Source: Deltaproteobacteria bacterium (lineage in GTDB: Bacteria > Myxococcota_A > UBA796 > UBA2385). From it: a stretch of 17,338 nt of DNA. Each line of letters opens with the position of its first letter. The stretch's first letter is position 1. Shown piece after piece: positions 1 through 7,319 of this stretch. The translations under genes and the position numbers were made by a program. Where the stretch lies: contig CANHON010000047.1 of assembly GCA_947462115.1 (NCBI GenBank), positions 1-17,338 of the forward strand, in the 5' to 3' direction. The notes beneath the pieces were generated by a model. That model made no database searches. It saw only the letters and a list, made by a program, of their open reading frames with translations, and was not told the origin of the DNA.

Positions 1-1405
1 ATCGGCCGGCCTCGATGTTGAGCAGGCCCTGCTGGAGGTGCTGAACGCGGGCCGGGTCGAAGCTGTGCAGGTCGAGCCGCTTCTCTTGGCCGGAGCCTTC
101 GGTGGTGTTCCACAGGCCGGCCGAGCTCGCGTCCAGGCGCTCCAGGCGGGCCTGCATGCCGGGCGTCCCCACCTGCGCGCCGTGGACCATCAGGCGGAAA
201 AAGCCGTCGGTGGCGGTGAGCACGCCGATCTTGGACTCGGAGCGGCCGAGGCCATCGGAGGGGCAGCGCCCGGACCGCAGGCAGTCGTTGAGGTCGCGGC
301 CGTTCATGCCCGCGGGCACCGGCACCCCGTGCATGGCGAGCAGGGTGGGCGTCACGTCGAGCAGCTCGACCACCTCGCGCACCCGCGTCCCGCCGCCCGC
401 GCCGCCCGGCATCCGCACCAGCAGCGGCACCCGCAGGCTCGCGTCGTGCATGCGGTGGTGGTGGCTCATCATGCCGTGGTCGAGCAGGTCCTCGCCGTGG
501 TCGGAGAGGATGACCACCACGCTGTTCTCGAGCACGCCGCGCTGCTCCAGCTCGGCCCAGACCACGCCGAGCCACAGGTCGGCGTAGCTCACCCCGGTGG
601 CGTAGAGGCCGCGCAAGAAGGCGACGTCTTCGTCGGTGAGGTCCACGTGCTCGATGTCGGGCATGGTGGCCCACTGCGCCATGCGGTCGCCCATGCCGGG
701 CTCCTTGAGCCGGGCCCCGACGCTGTCGCGGTCCTGCCCCTCGGGCAGCCGGGGGAAGTACATGCGCTCATAGATGGCCTCGAAGGCCAGGGGATCGTTG
801 ACGATCTGCGCCATCGGGCCCGCGTAGCCCGGGGTCGCCGCCCGCCCGAAGACGTTGGGCTTGGCGTAGGGGATGTGGCAGTCGTAGCTGTGCAAAAAGA
901 GCAGCCAGGGCTGATCCCCGGCGAGGGACTCGTCCAGCCACCGCAGGGCCATCGGCGCGGTCTGCTGAAAGCTGCCCATTCGGCGGCCCTCGACATACTG
1001 CTGAAAGCCGTCGTCGAGGCCCAAGACGCGCGCCAAGTGCCCGCCCGCCACCATCGCCCCGGTGCGCCAGCCGGCCGCGGACAGGGCCGTCGCCAAGGTG
1101 GGGGTGCCGTCGGGGATGGTCATGTCCTCGGTGACCGGGCCGAGCTGGCTCGGGAAGCGCGAGGTGAACAAAGAAGCGTGGCTGGGCTGGGTCTCGTTGG
1201 CTTGGCTGTAGGCCCGCTCAAAGACCACGCTCTCGCGGGCGATGCGGTCGAGGAAGGGCGTGCGGCCCTCGGGCGCGCCGTAGGGGCCGGTGTAGTCGGC
1301 GCGGAGCGTATCGACGCTGATCACGATGAGGCCCGGCGGCGGGCGGCGGCCGCAGCCGAGCAGCGCGCAAGCGGTGAGTAAAATCAGCGCGGCCCGGCTC
1401 CTCAT
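1..1405 (-). CDS. Sulfatase/alkaline-phosphatase superfamily lipoprotein (C-terminus cut by window edge)
   Basis: 468 residues are visible and only the extreme C-terminus is missing. The start is an ATG overlapping the stop of the upstream small ORF (ATGA). Residues 1-18 form a short hydrophobic signal ending in LLGC, a lipobox with C18, so the protein is probably lipid-anchored outside the inner membrane. Sulfatase-type landmarks are SVDTLRADYTGPYG (30-43, metal ligand D32), QPSHASLFTS (73-82) and SDHGE (301-305, metal ligands D302 and H303). In classical sulfatases the position two before the Pro of this second motif is a Cys or Ser converted to formylglycine, and an Arg follows the PS. Here those positions are T72 and H76. 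A formylglycine-dependent sulfatase is therefore unlikely. Thr nucleophiles occur in phospho-transferring members such as phosphopentomutase and lipoteichoic acid synthase, so a phosphoester or phosphoglycerol role is possible. The fold is secure and the substrate unknown. Confidence 0.9.
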   Translation of the reverse strand, partial: MRSRAALILLTACALLGCGRRPPPGLIVISVDTLRADYTGPYGAPEGRTPFLDRIARESVVFERAYSQANETQPSHASLFTSRFPSQLGPVTEDMTIPDGTPTLATALSAAGWRTGAMVAGGHLARVLGLDDGFQQYVEGRRMGSFQQTAPMALRWLDESLAGDQPWLLFLHSYDCHIPYAKPNVFGRAATPGYAGPMAQIVNDPLAFEAIYERMYFPRLPEGQDRDSVGARLKEPGMGDRMAQWATMPDIEHVDLTDEDVAFLRGLYATGVSYADLWLGVVWAELEQRGVLENSVVVILSDHGEDLLDHGMMSHHHRMHDASLRVPLLVRMPGGAGGGTRVREVVELLDVTPTLLAMHGVPVPAGMNGRDLNDCLRSGRCPSDGLGRSESKIGVLTATDGFFRLMVHGAQVGTPGMQARLERLDASSAGLWNTTEGSGQEKRLDLHSFDPARVQHLQQGLLNIEAGR

Positions 1406-1566
1406 GGGCTGGGCTCCGGCGGGTCGCGGCGCAGGCCGGACGGCGGGAGGGCGTGGGGCAGCGGCGCGGCCGGGTCGGCGATCCGGGCCTGCGCCTCGGC
1501 GGCCCGGCGCTGAACACCCATCAAAATAACGCCCCACACGCCAATCAGGGCGAAGGAGAAGGCCAA
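1402..1566 (-). CDS. Small single-pass membrane protein, translationally coupled to the lipoprotein (start uncertain)
   Basis: The reading frame is open from an in-frame TAA at 1654-1656 down to a TGA at 1402-1404 that overlaps the ATG of the next gene. From a TTG at 1566 it gives 54 residues: a hydrophobic span (LAFSFALIGVWGVILMG), then a charged QRRAAEAQAR stretch and a Pro-rich tail. Codon choice matches the neighbours. There is no ATG or GTG upstream of the span. TTG 1566 has no good Shine-Dalgarno. A CTG at 1623 has GAGG five bases before it and would add 19 residues. No family is recognised. A membrane partner of the downstream lipoprotein is a guess based on the overlap. The alternative is non-coding leader, which the open frame and TGA/ATG overlap argue against. 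Confidence 0.5.
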   Translation of the reverse strand: MAFSFALIGVWGVILMGVQRRAAEAQARIADPAAPLPHALPPSGLRRDPPEPSP

Positions 1567-1663
1567 GCCGCGCCGCGAGCGCGGGGCAGGCGGGGCGTTC
1601 GTCGAGGGCAGGGTCGAGCGCAGGGCGGCCTCGCGGGGGGAGCTCCGTCGATCTTAGCCGTCC

Positions 1664-1687
1664 GGCCCGCTCCGGCCCACGCGGGCC
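1664..1687. promoter_or_regulatory. Inverted repeat in divergent intergenic region (possible operator)
   Basis: GGCCCGC and GCGGGCC are perfect 7-base arms separated by 10 bases. They lie between the minus-strand membrane-protein/lipoprotein pair and the plus-strand response regulator. The position and spacing fit a dimeric regulator site, but such GC-only dyads arise by chance at this base composition. I see no convincing -35/-10 pair and nothing else recognisable in the rest of 1567-1748. Confidence 0.2.
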
Positions 1688-1748
1688 CGCCCGCCAAGCT
1701 GCCTCAACCCGGCGCCCCTCGGGCCGATGTTCGGGCGTGGGGTGAGAG

Positions 1749-2789
1749 ATGGTGCAGCCGTCCGTGCTGATTATCGAAGATGACCCGTCGCTGCGGGCCC
1801 TCGAGGCGCGGCTGGCCGGGGCGGCGGGCTTCTCCGTGCACACCGCGGAGGACGGCGCCCAGGGCATCGCCGCCGCGGTCCAGCTCAGCCCCAACCTGAT
1901 CGTCACCGACTACCACATGCCCGGCATGAAGGCGCCGGAGATCTTGGCCACGCTGCGGCGCTTGCCGGGCCTCGACGGGGTGCCGGTGCTGGTGGCCACC
2001 GCCGAGCCGCTGGAGCTGGTCGGGGCCGAGCTGCGCCGGCTCGGCGCCCACGACATCATCACCAAGCCGTTCTCGCCCGCCGCCTTCAAGCAGCAGCTCC
2101 GCGACTGCCTCGGCCTGGACCGCCCGGTCGCGCCGCCGCCCGCGCCGGTGGTGGCGGCCCCGGCGCCGAGCCCCCTGCTGATGGTGCTGGCCGCCGCGAT
2201 GGAGCTGCCGGGCAGCTCCGACAGCGACGCCGCGCTGCGCCACGTGCGCCGGGTGGGCCTGGTCTCGGCGATGATCGCCGACAAGCTGTTCCTGGACGCC
2301 GATCTGCTCGCGATCCTCACCGCCTACGCGCCCTTGCATGACGTGGGCAAGGTCAGCCTGCCGGCGCGCCTCGTGCGGGGCGGCCACCGGTTCTCGGACG
2401 GCGATCGCGCGGAGATGGAGTCCCACACGCTGCTCGGCGCCGAGCTGCTGCGCCGCGGCGGGGCCCCCTTGCTCGGCCAGCAGATCGCCCTGCACCACCA
2501 CGAGCGCTGGGACGGCGGGGGCTACCCCCGCGGGCTGCAGGGCGAGGCCATCCCCTTGCTGGCCCGGATCGTGGCGGCCGCCGACGTCTACGACGCCATG
2601 CGCTCGCACCGAAGCTACCGACCAGACCTCCCGCCCGCCGACGTGCGCCGCCGGGTGGCCGGCCTCCGCGGCAACCACCTCGACCCGCGCATCGTCGATG
2701 TGCTCCTCGCTGAGGGTGGCCTGCTGGACGTTATCTACGTCGAGCATGGCGATCCGAGCGCCGAGCTCGATCTCGAGGTCTGGCGATGA
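1749..2789 (+). CDS. Response regulator: receiver domain plus HD-GYP c-di-GMP phosphodiesterase
   Basis: 346 residues. The receiver domain (about 4-120) has the acidic pocket D11/D12, phospho-acceptor D54 (in TDYHMPGM), T84 and K106 (in TKPFS), all as expected for an active receiver. A Pro/Ala linker (about 125-142) leads to an HD-GYP domain (about 143-325) with H165, HD at 197-198 (LHDVGK), H226, HHH at 249-251, GYP at 258-260 and AADVYDAM at 278-284. The usual metal ligands appear intact, so hydrolysis of cyclic di-GMP is the likely output. HD-GYP enzymes act in the cytoplasm and affect motility, biofilm and polysaccharide production. The gene overlaps the following sensor kinase by four bases (ATGA), which makes that kinase the natural phosphodonor. 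The start has only a weak GGTGAG upstream. Confidence 0.95.
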   Translation: MVQPSVLIIEDDPSLRALEARLAGAAGFSVHTAEDGAQGIAAAVQLSPNLIVTDYHMPGMKAPEILATLRRLPGLDGVPVLVATAEPLELVGAELRRLGAHDIITKPFSPAAFKQQLRDCLGLDRPVAPPPAPVVAAPAPSPLLMVLAAAMELPGSSDSDAALRHVRRVGLVSAMIADKLFLDADLLAILTAYAPLHDVGKVSLPARLVRGGHRFSDGDRAEMESHTLLGAELLRRGGAPLLGQQIALHHHERWDGGGYPRGLQGEAIPLLARIVAAADVYDAMRSHRSYRPDLPPADVRRRVAGLRGNHLDPRIVDVLLAEGGLLDVIYVEHGDPSAELDLEVWR

Positions 2790-5700
2790 GCAGGCCCTTC
2801 GTCCCGCCGGCCAGCGCGGAGCCCGCCGCCCACGAGGAGCTGCGGAGCGGGACCATCGAGGCGGTCGCCCGGTCGCCCGGTCGCAAAAGCGCGCCCCGGG
2901 CGGGCGATCAGCTGGGCCGGTGGACCTTGACCGTGGCCCTGGGCGCCGGCGCCTTCGGGGCCACCTGGGCCGCCACCGACGAGCTCGGCCGGGAGGCGGC
3001 CGTCAAGCTGCTCGATCTGCCGCCGGGCGACGAGGTGCGGGCCCTCGGCAGCCTGTGTCACCCGGCGATCCCGGCGCTTTTTGAGGCCCAGAGCTGGCCC
3101 CAGCCCTTCATCGCGATGGAGCGGGCCTGCGGCCGCAGCCTCGACACCATGGTGCGGGCCAAGGCCGCCCCCGAGGCCGCCGCCCTGCGCGTCTTGGCGG
3201 TCCTGGTCGATGCCCTCGCCTTGGTGCACAACCACGGCCTGGCCCACGGCGACATCAAGACCGACAACATCATCGTCGAGCGGATCTCCGATCAGCGCGT
3301 CTGGCTCGTCGACTTCGGCATGGTCGGCGGGGTCGGCGGCACCCTGCACTACGCGGCGCCCGAGCGGGTGCGCGGGGAGCCGCCCTCGGGTCCGGCCGAC
3401 ATCTACGCCGCCGGGGTCGTGCTCTACGAGATGCTGCACGGGGCGCTCCCCTGGGCGGCCGAGGGCCTGTCGGCCTCGCTGGCCCTGCGCCGCCAGTGCG
3501 CGCCGCCGGTGAGCCAAGGCTCGGAGTGGGTGCGCGCGCTGCTCACCGAGATGCTCGCCCCCGAGCCGGCCCTGCGCCCCAGCGCCTCGGCGGTGGTGGA
3601 CGTGCTGGAGGCCCACGCGGTGCCGCTGCCGCGCATCGACGGGGCCACCATTCGGCGGCGGGGCCGCACCGCGCACGTCCCGCGGGCAGACGTCGAAGCG
3701 GCGACCCAGCGCTGGCTCAAGCGGGGCGGCCTGCTGCACCTGCTCGGGGCGCCCGGCGTCGGCCGCACCCACGCGCTGCGGCGCACCTCCTTGGAGCTGC
3801 AGGCCCGCGGCCTCCCGCACCTCCGGGTGACGGGCGGCGGCTTGCCCTGGGCGGCGGTGCAGGCGGCGCTCATCGACCCGGCCCTGCCCGGCGCGCCCGG
3901 CTCCTTGCCGAGCTGCGAAGATGTGCATGACCGCGTTGATCAGGCGGTGACCTTGATCGCCCGGCGCGCGCCCGAGGGCCTGCTGCTTCTGGTGGATGAC
4001 CTGGAGCTGCTGCCGGCGGTCGATCGCGACGTGGTCAGCCGCCTCAGCCAGCGCCGCGGCGTGCGCGCGGTCTTCGCCGGCTCGGAGCCGGGCGAGGGCG
4101 CTTGCGTCACGCTGACGCCCTTCTCGCTGCCTGAAGTCGATGCCCTGCTCGGCGTGCTCCTCGGCGGTCCGCCCCCGTCGGGCCTCGCGGAGCAGCTCCA
4201 CGAGCGCTGCTTCGGCATGCCCAAGGCGCTCACCGAGCTGGTGGCCCGGGCCGCCGACGCCGGGGCCCTCCGCCGGCGCAGCGGGGCCTGGCTGAGCGAC
4301 GCCGAGGCCATCGAGCGCCTGTGCGCGGCCTGGGAGCAGGAGGGCGGCGGGGCCGACCGCCTCGCCCCCGAAGTGCGCGAGATCGCTGTGATGATGGCCC
4401 TCATCGACGAGGCCTGCAGCCCGGAGCTCATCGGGCGCCTGGCCCCGGCGCTGGCCGAGCAGCTCCCCCGGCATCTGCGCGCCATGGCCGAAACCGGGCT
4501 GCTTCAGGCCGGCCCGACCGGGGCCTTGCGCCTCACCGACGCCGCCCTGGGCCGCCGGGTCGTGGTCTCGGCCACCGCCGAGCAGCGCGAGCGGGTCGCC
4601 CGGGTCTTGCTCAGCCGCGGCGACTGGCGCAGCAGCGGGCTTGGGGCCCTCCGGTTGCTGCGGCACCTCTGCGGGGCGCGCTCGGCGGCGCTCGCGGCGG
4701 AGCTCGGCCTGCCCCTGCTCGAGGCGGTCCGGGCCACCGACGCCCAGGCGGCGGCCGAGGCGGCGGCGGCGCTGTGGTCCTTCGCGCCCTCCGACAGCTT
4801 GGCCCCGGCGGTGGTCCGCGCCCTGTCGGTGGGCGGTCGGTCGGCGGAGGCCCGCGCCCTGGGCCAAGACCTGCTGGAGAGCGGGCGGGCGAGCCCGGCT
4901 TTGGCCATCGAGCTGGCCCGCGCCGCGGTGGACGTGGATCGGGACGGGGCGGGCGCCCTGCGCTGCCTGCGGCCCCTGGCCGGCAGCCCGGAGGCCCAAG
5001 GCCTCGTGGCGACCAGCCTGCGGGCGGGCGCGCTGGCCCTGTTGGGCGAGCATGAGGCGGTGCTGGCCCTGTCCTGTGCGGTGGTGGAGCGGCAGCCCCC
5101 GGCGGAGCCCGCCGATCAAGTCGACGCCTACCTCGATGTTTTGCGCGTCCACCTCCGCTCCTTGACCGCCACGGGCCGGGCCACCGAGGCCGAGCAGCAG
5201 CTCGAGCAGCTCTCCGAGGGGCTGGGACGGGGTCGGCCGGCGCGGGCGCTGGTCGAGTGTGTGCGCGGGCTGGTGGTCTACCGCCTGGGCCGGCTGCGCG
5301 ACGCCGCCAAGGTCTACGAGGCGGTGGCCGCCGACGACTCCGGCCTGCCGATGCCCATGCGGGCCCAGATGATCAACAACGCCGCGGTGCTGAGCTACCA
5401 GTGCGGCGACCGCCAGCTCGCGCTGAGCCGGTGGGAGGCGGCGCTGCTGCGCTTTGAGCGCCTGGACGACGCGCGGGAACAGGCGCGGGTGCGCTGCAAC
5501 CTGTGCGTGGCCTACGGCGAGTCCGGCCGGTGGGAGCGGGCCCGGGCCTCGGGCGAGGCCGCCCACGCCGCCGCGCTCCGGCTGCCCGACTGGCCGATCG
5601 CCGCGATGTCCGCCGGGAACCTCGGCGATCTGGCGATGGCCCAGAGCCAGGTCGGCGTGGCCCGCGGCTGGTTCGAGGTGGCCCAGCGCCTCGCCACCGA

Positions 5701-7306
5701 GCACGCGCTGGACGGCGAGCTGGTCGAGCTCGGGCGCCGCCGGGCCGAGCTCGCGGTCACGGCCGCCGATCCCGACGCCGTGGCCCTGTGCGCCGAGGCC
5801 ATGCGCCAGGCCAACCAGGCGGGCGACGAGGTCGAGGCGGCGATCTCCCGCATGCTCGGCTTGTTGGCGCGCACCCGCGCCGAGGGCGGCAGCGGCGACG
5901 CGCGGGCGACCCTCGACGAAGTGGACGCCATCATCCAGTTCTTTAGCGAGACCGGCCACACCACCGCCCTGGCCCGGGCGCGCCTCATCGGGGCCGAGGC
6001 CCTGCTGCTGCTCGGCCAGACCGAGCGGGCGGCGCGCGCCATCGAGGCCGCCGGGGCCTGGGCCACCGAGTCCGGTCACCATCCGCTCAAGCTCCACACC
6101 GAGAAGCTGCGCCAGCAAGCCAAAAAGGCCTGGACCCAAGACCGGCGCATGCTCCGCTTCGAGCGGGCGATGGCCCTGACCGCCGAGGTCACCCGCCAGC
6201 GCGACCCCGAGGCCCTGCTGTCCGCCGTCGCCCTGGCCGCCCTGCAGATGTTGGAGGCCGAGCGCTGCTTCGTGGCGCTCACCGAGGCCCACCAGGCGCG
6301 CCCGCGGGTGGTGCGGGTGGAGGTCTGCGAGGGCGGCGTGGCGGACGGCGAGCCCTCCTGGTCCATCGTCGAGCAGGTCTGCCACCAGCGCCGGCCGGTG
6401 ATCGCCGGGAACATCTTCGAGCGCGGTGATCTCCGCGAGCGCAAAAGCGTGACGGCCATGGCGCTGCGCTCGGCGGTCTGCGTGCCGATGCTCGACGGTG
6501 AGCGCCTGCTGGGCGTCATTTACGTCGATTCCAAGCGCCAGGGCGAGGAGGAGATGGCCGAGCTCGCGGGCCTGCTCAGCTCCTTGGCCGACCACGCCGC
6601 CATCGCCACCTCCCACGCCCGGGCCACCGCCGAGGTCGCCGCCCGGGGCCGCCGGGCCGCCGAGCTCGCCCACGACATCCGCAGCCCGCTCGGCTCCGCC
6701 TTCACCCTGCTGGCCGAGCTCCGCGACGAGGCCGCCGCCCGCGGCGAGGAGGGCCGCCGCCTGCGGGAGCTGCAGGGCCTCATCGAGCGCGCCACCGCCA
6801 TGGCCCGCCGCATGCTCGAAGACAAGCCCGAGGAGCGCATCGGCGTCGATCTGGGCCGCCTCGTGCGCGACACCTGCGGTCCCCTGGGCCGCGACGCCGC
6901 CCGCGCCGGCCAGCGCCTCCGCGTCGATGCCCAAGACGGCCTGATGGCGCTCGTTTTCCCCCAAGAGGTCGCCCGCCTCGTCACCAACCTCGTCGGCAAC
7001 GCCCTGCGCTACAACCGCATCGGCGGTCAGATCGACGTGCTCATCGCCTTAGACGCCGTCGGCGGCCTGCGCCTGCGGGTGAGCGACGAGGGCCCCGGCG
7101 TGCCTGAAGCGCTGCTCGACACCCTGTTTCAGTGGGGCGTCAAGGACCAAGGCCCGGCCGGCGGCTACGGCTACGGCCTCTCGATCGTCTCCGGCATCGT
7201 CGAGGGCCTGGGCGGCCGCGTGACCGTGTCAAACCGACCCGAAGCCGAAGGCGGCGGCGCTTGCTTCGAGGTGAGCCTGCCTTCGGCGCTGCGCTTGGCG
7301 AGCTGA
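2786..7306 (+). CDS. Hybrid sensor: Ser/Thr kinase, P-loop ATPase region, TPR-like repeats, GAF, histidine kinase
   Basis: 1506 residues. The Ser/Thr kinase domain (about 45-275) has the Gly-rich LGAGAFG (52-58), K74, HGDIKTDN (154-161, catalytic D156), DFG (176-178) and APE (191-193). Only 12 residues separate DFG from APE, a very short activation segment, and HGD replaces HRD. The P-loop region follows: Walker A-like GAPGVGRT (321-328) with R327 where Lys is normal, and a Walker B-like LLLLVDDLE (399-407). Residues about 600-1110 are Ala/Leu-rich helical repeats of TPR type. A GAF-like domain (about 1138-1275) precedes the histidine kinase: H1296 in AHDIRSPL, N-box N1405 in GNALRYN, DEGPG (1434-1438) and GYGYGLSIV (1460-1468). 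No membrane span was seen, so it is probably cytoplasmic. Proteins with this domain order are known in multicellular and other complex bacteria. The ATGA overlap makes the upstream HD-GYP regulator the likely target. Confidence 0.92.
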   Translation: MSRPFVPPASAEPAAHEELRSGTIEAVARSPGRKSAPRAGDQLGRWTLTVALGAGAFGATWAATDELGREAAVKLLDLPPGDEVRALGSLCHPAIPALFEAQSWPQPFIAMERACGRSLDTMVRAKAAPEAAALRVLAVLVDALALVHNHGLAHGDIKTDNIIVERISDQRVWLVDFGMVGGVGGTLHYAAPERVRGEPPSGPADIYAAGVVLYEMLHGALPWAAEGLSASLALRRQCAPPVSQGSEWVRALLTEMLAPEPALRPSASAVVDVLEAHAVPLPRIDGATIRRRGRTAHVPRADVEAATQRWLKRGGLLHLLGAPGVGRTHALRRTSLELQARGLPHLRVTGGGLPWAAVQAALIDPALPGAPGSLPSCEDVHDRVDQAVTLIARRAPEGLLLLVDDLELLPAVDRDVVSRLSQRRGVRAVFAGSEPGEGACVTLTPFSLPEVDALLGVLLGGPPPSGLAEQLHERCFGMPKALTELVARAADAGALRRRSGAWLSDAEAIERLCAAWEQEGGGADRLAPEVREIAVMMALIDEACSPELIGRLAPALAEQLPRHLRAMAETGLLQAGPTGALRLTDAALGRRVVVSATAEQRERVARVLLSRGDWRSSGLGALRLLRHLCGARSAALAAELGLPLLEAVRATDAQAAAEAAAALWSFAPSDSLAPAVVRALSVGGRSAEARALGQDLLESGRASPALAIELARAAVDVDRDGAGALRCLRPLAGSPEAQGLVATSLRAGALALLGEHEAVLALSCAVVERQPPAEPADQVDAYLDVLRVHLRSLTATGRATEAEQQLEQLSEGLGRGRPARALVECVRGLVVYRLGRLRDAAKVYEAVAADDSGLPMPMRAQMINNAAVLSYQCGDRQLALSRWEAALLRFERLDDAREQARVRCNLCVAYGESGRWERARASGEAAHAAALRLPDWPIAAMSAGNLGDLAMAQSQVGVARGWFEVAQRLATEHALDGELVELGRRRAELAVTAADPDAVALCAEAMRQANQAGDEVEAAISRMLGLLARTRAEGGSGDARATLDEVDAIIQFFSETGHTTALARARLIGAEALLLLGQTERAARAIEAAGAWATESGHHPLKLHTEKLRQQAKKAWTQDRRMLRFERAMALTAEVTRQRDPEALLSAVALAALQMLEAERCFVALTEAHQARPRVVRVEVCEGGVADGEPSWSIVEQVCHQRRPVIAGNIFERGDLRERKSVTAMALRSAVCVPMLDGERLLGVIYVDSKRQGEEEMAELAGLLSSLADHAAIATSHARATAEVAARGRRAAELAHDIRSPLGSAFTLLAELRDEAAARGEEGRRLRELQGLIERATAMARRMLEDKPEERIGVDLGRLVRDTCGPLGRDAARAGQRLRVDAQDGLMALVFPQEVARLVTNLVGNALRYNRIGGQIDVLIALDAVGGLRLRVSDEGPGVPEALLDTLFQWGVKDQGPAGGYGYGLSIVSGIVEGLGGRVTVSNRPEAEGGGACFEVSLPSALRLAS
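2863..2884 (+). repeat. Short tandem repeat, 8-base unit, inside the kinase gene
   Basis: The unit GGTCGCCC occurs twice in full and then six bases of a third copy, near codons 27-33 and before the kinase domain. Gain or loss of one 8-base unit would shift the reading frame. The encoded segment (AVARSPGRKS) is probably a disordered lead-in. Confidence 0.6.
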
Positions 7307-7319
7307 GGGGCCGGCCCCT
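7306..7319. terminator. Perfect 14-base palindrome shared by two convergent stop codons
   Basis: AGGGGCCGGCCCCT reads the same on both strands. It begins with the last base of the kinase TGA (7304-7306) and ends in the middle base of the aldehyde dehydrogenase-like TAG (7318-7320). As RNA it could form a 5-bp stem with a CCGG loop on either strand. Only 11 bases separate the two genes, so this is the only room for a terminator. No U-tract follows on either strand, so intrinsic termination is unproven. Confidence 0.35.

Noticed and set aside
38..1381. A 447-codon plus-strand frame opposite the lipoprotein
   Set aside because: The minus strand carries the sulfatase-superfamily motifs and lipobox in one continuous frame; this frame is His/Ala/Gly-rich noise.
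2735..6964. A 1409-codon open frame on the minus strand opposite the hybrid kinase
   Set aside because: The translation is Gly/Ala/Gln/His-rich with no recognisable motif. The plus strand has full kinase, GAF and histidine kinase motifs. Extreme GC codon bias leaves antisense frames open.
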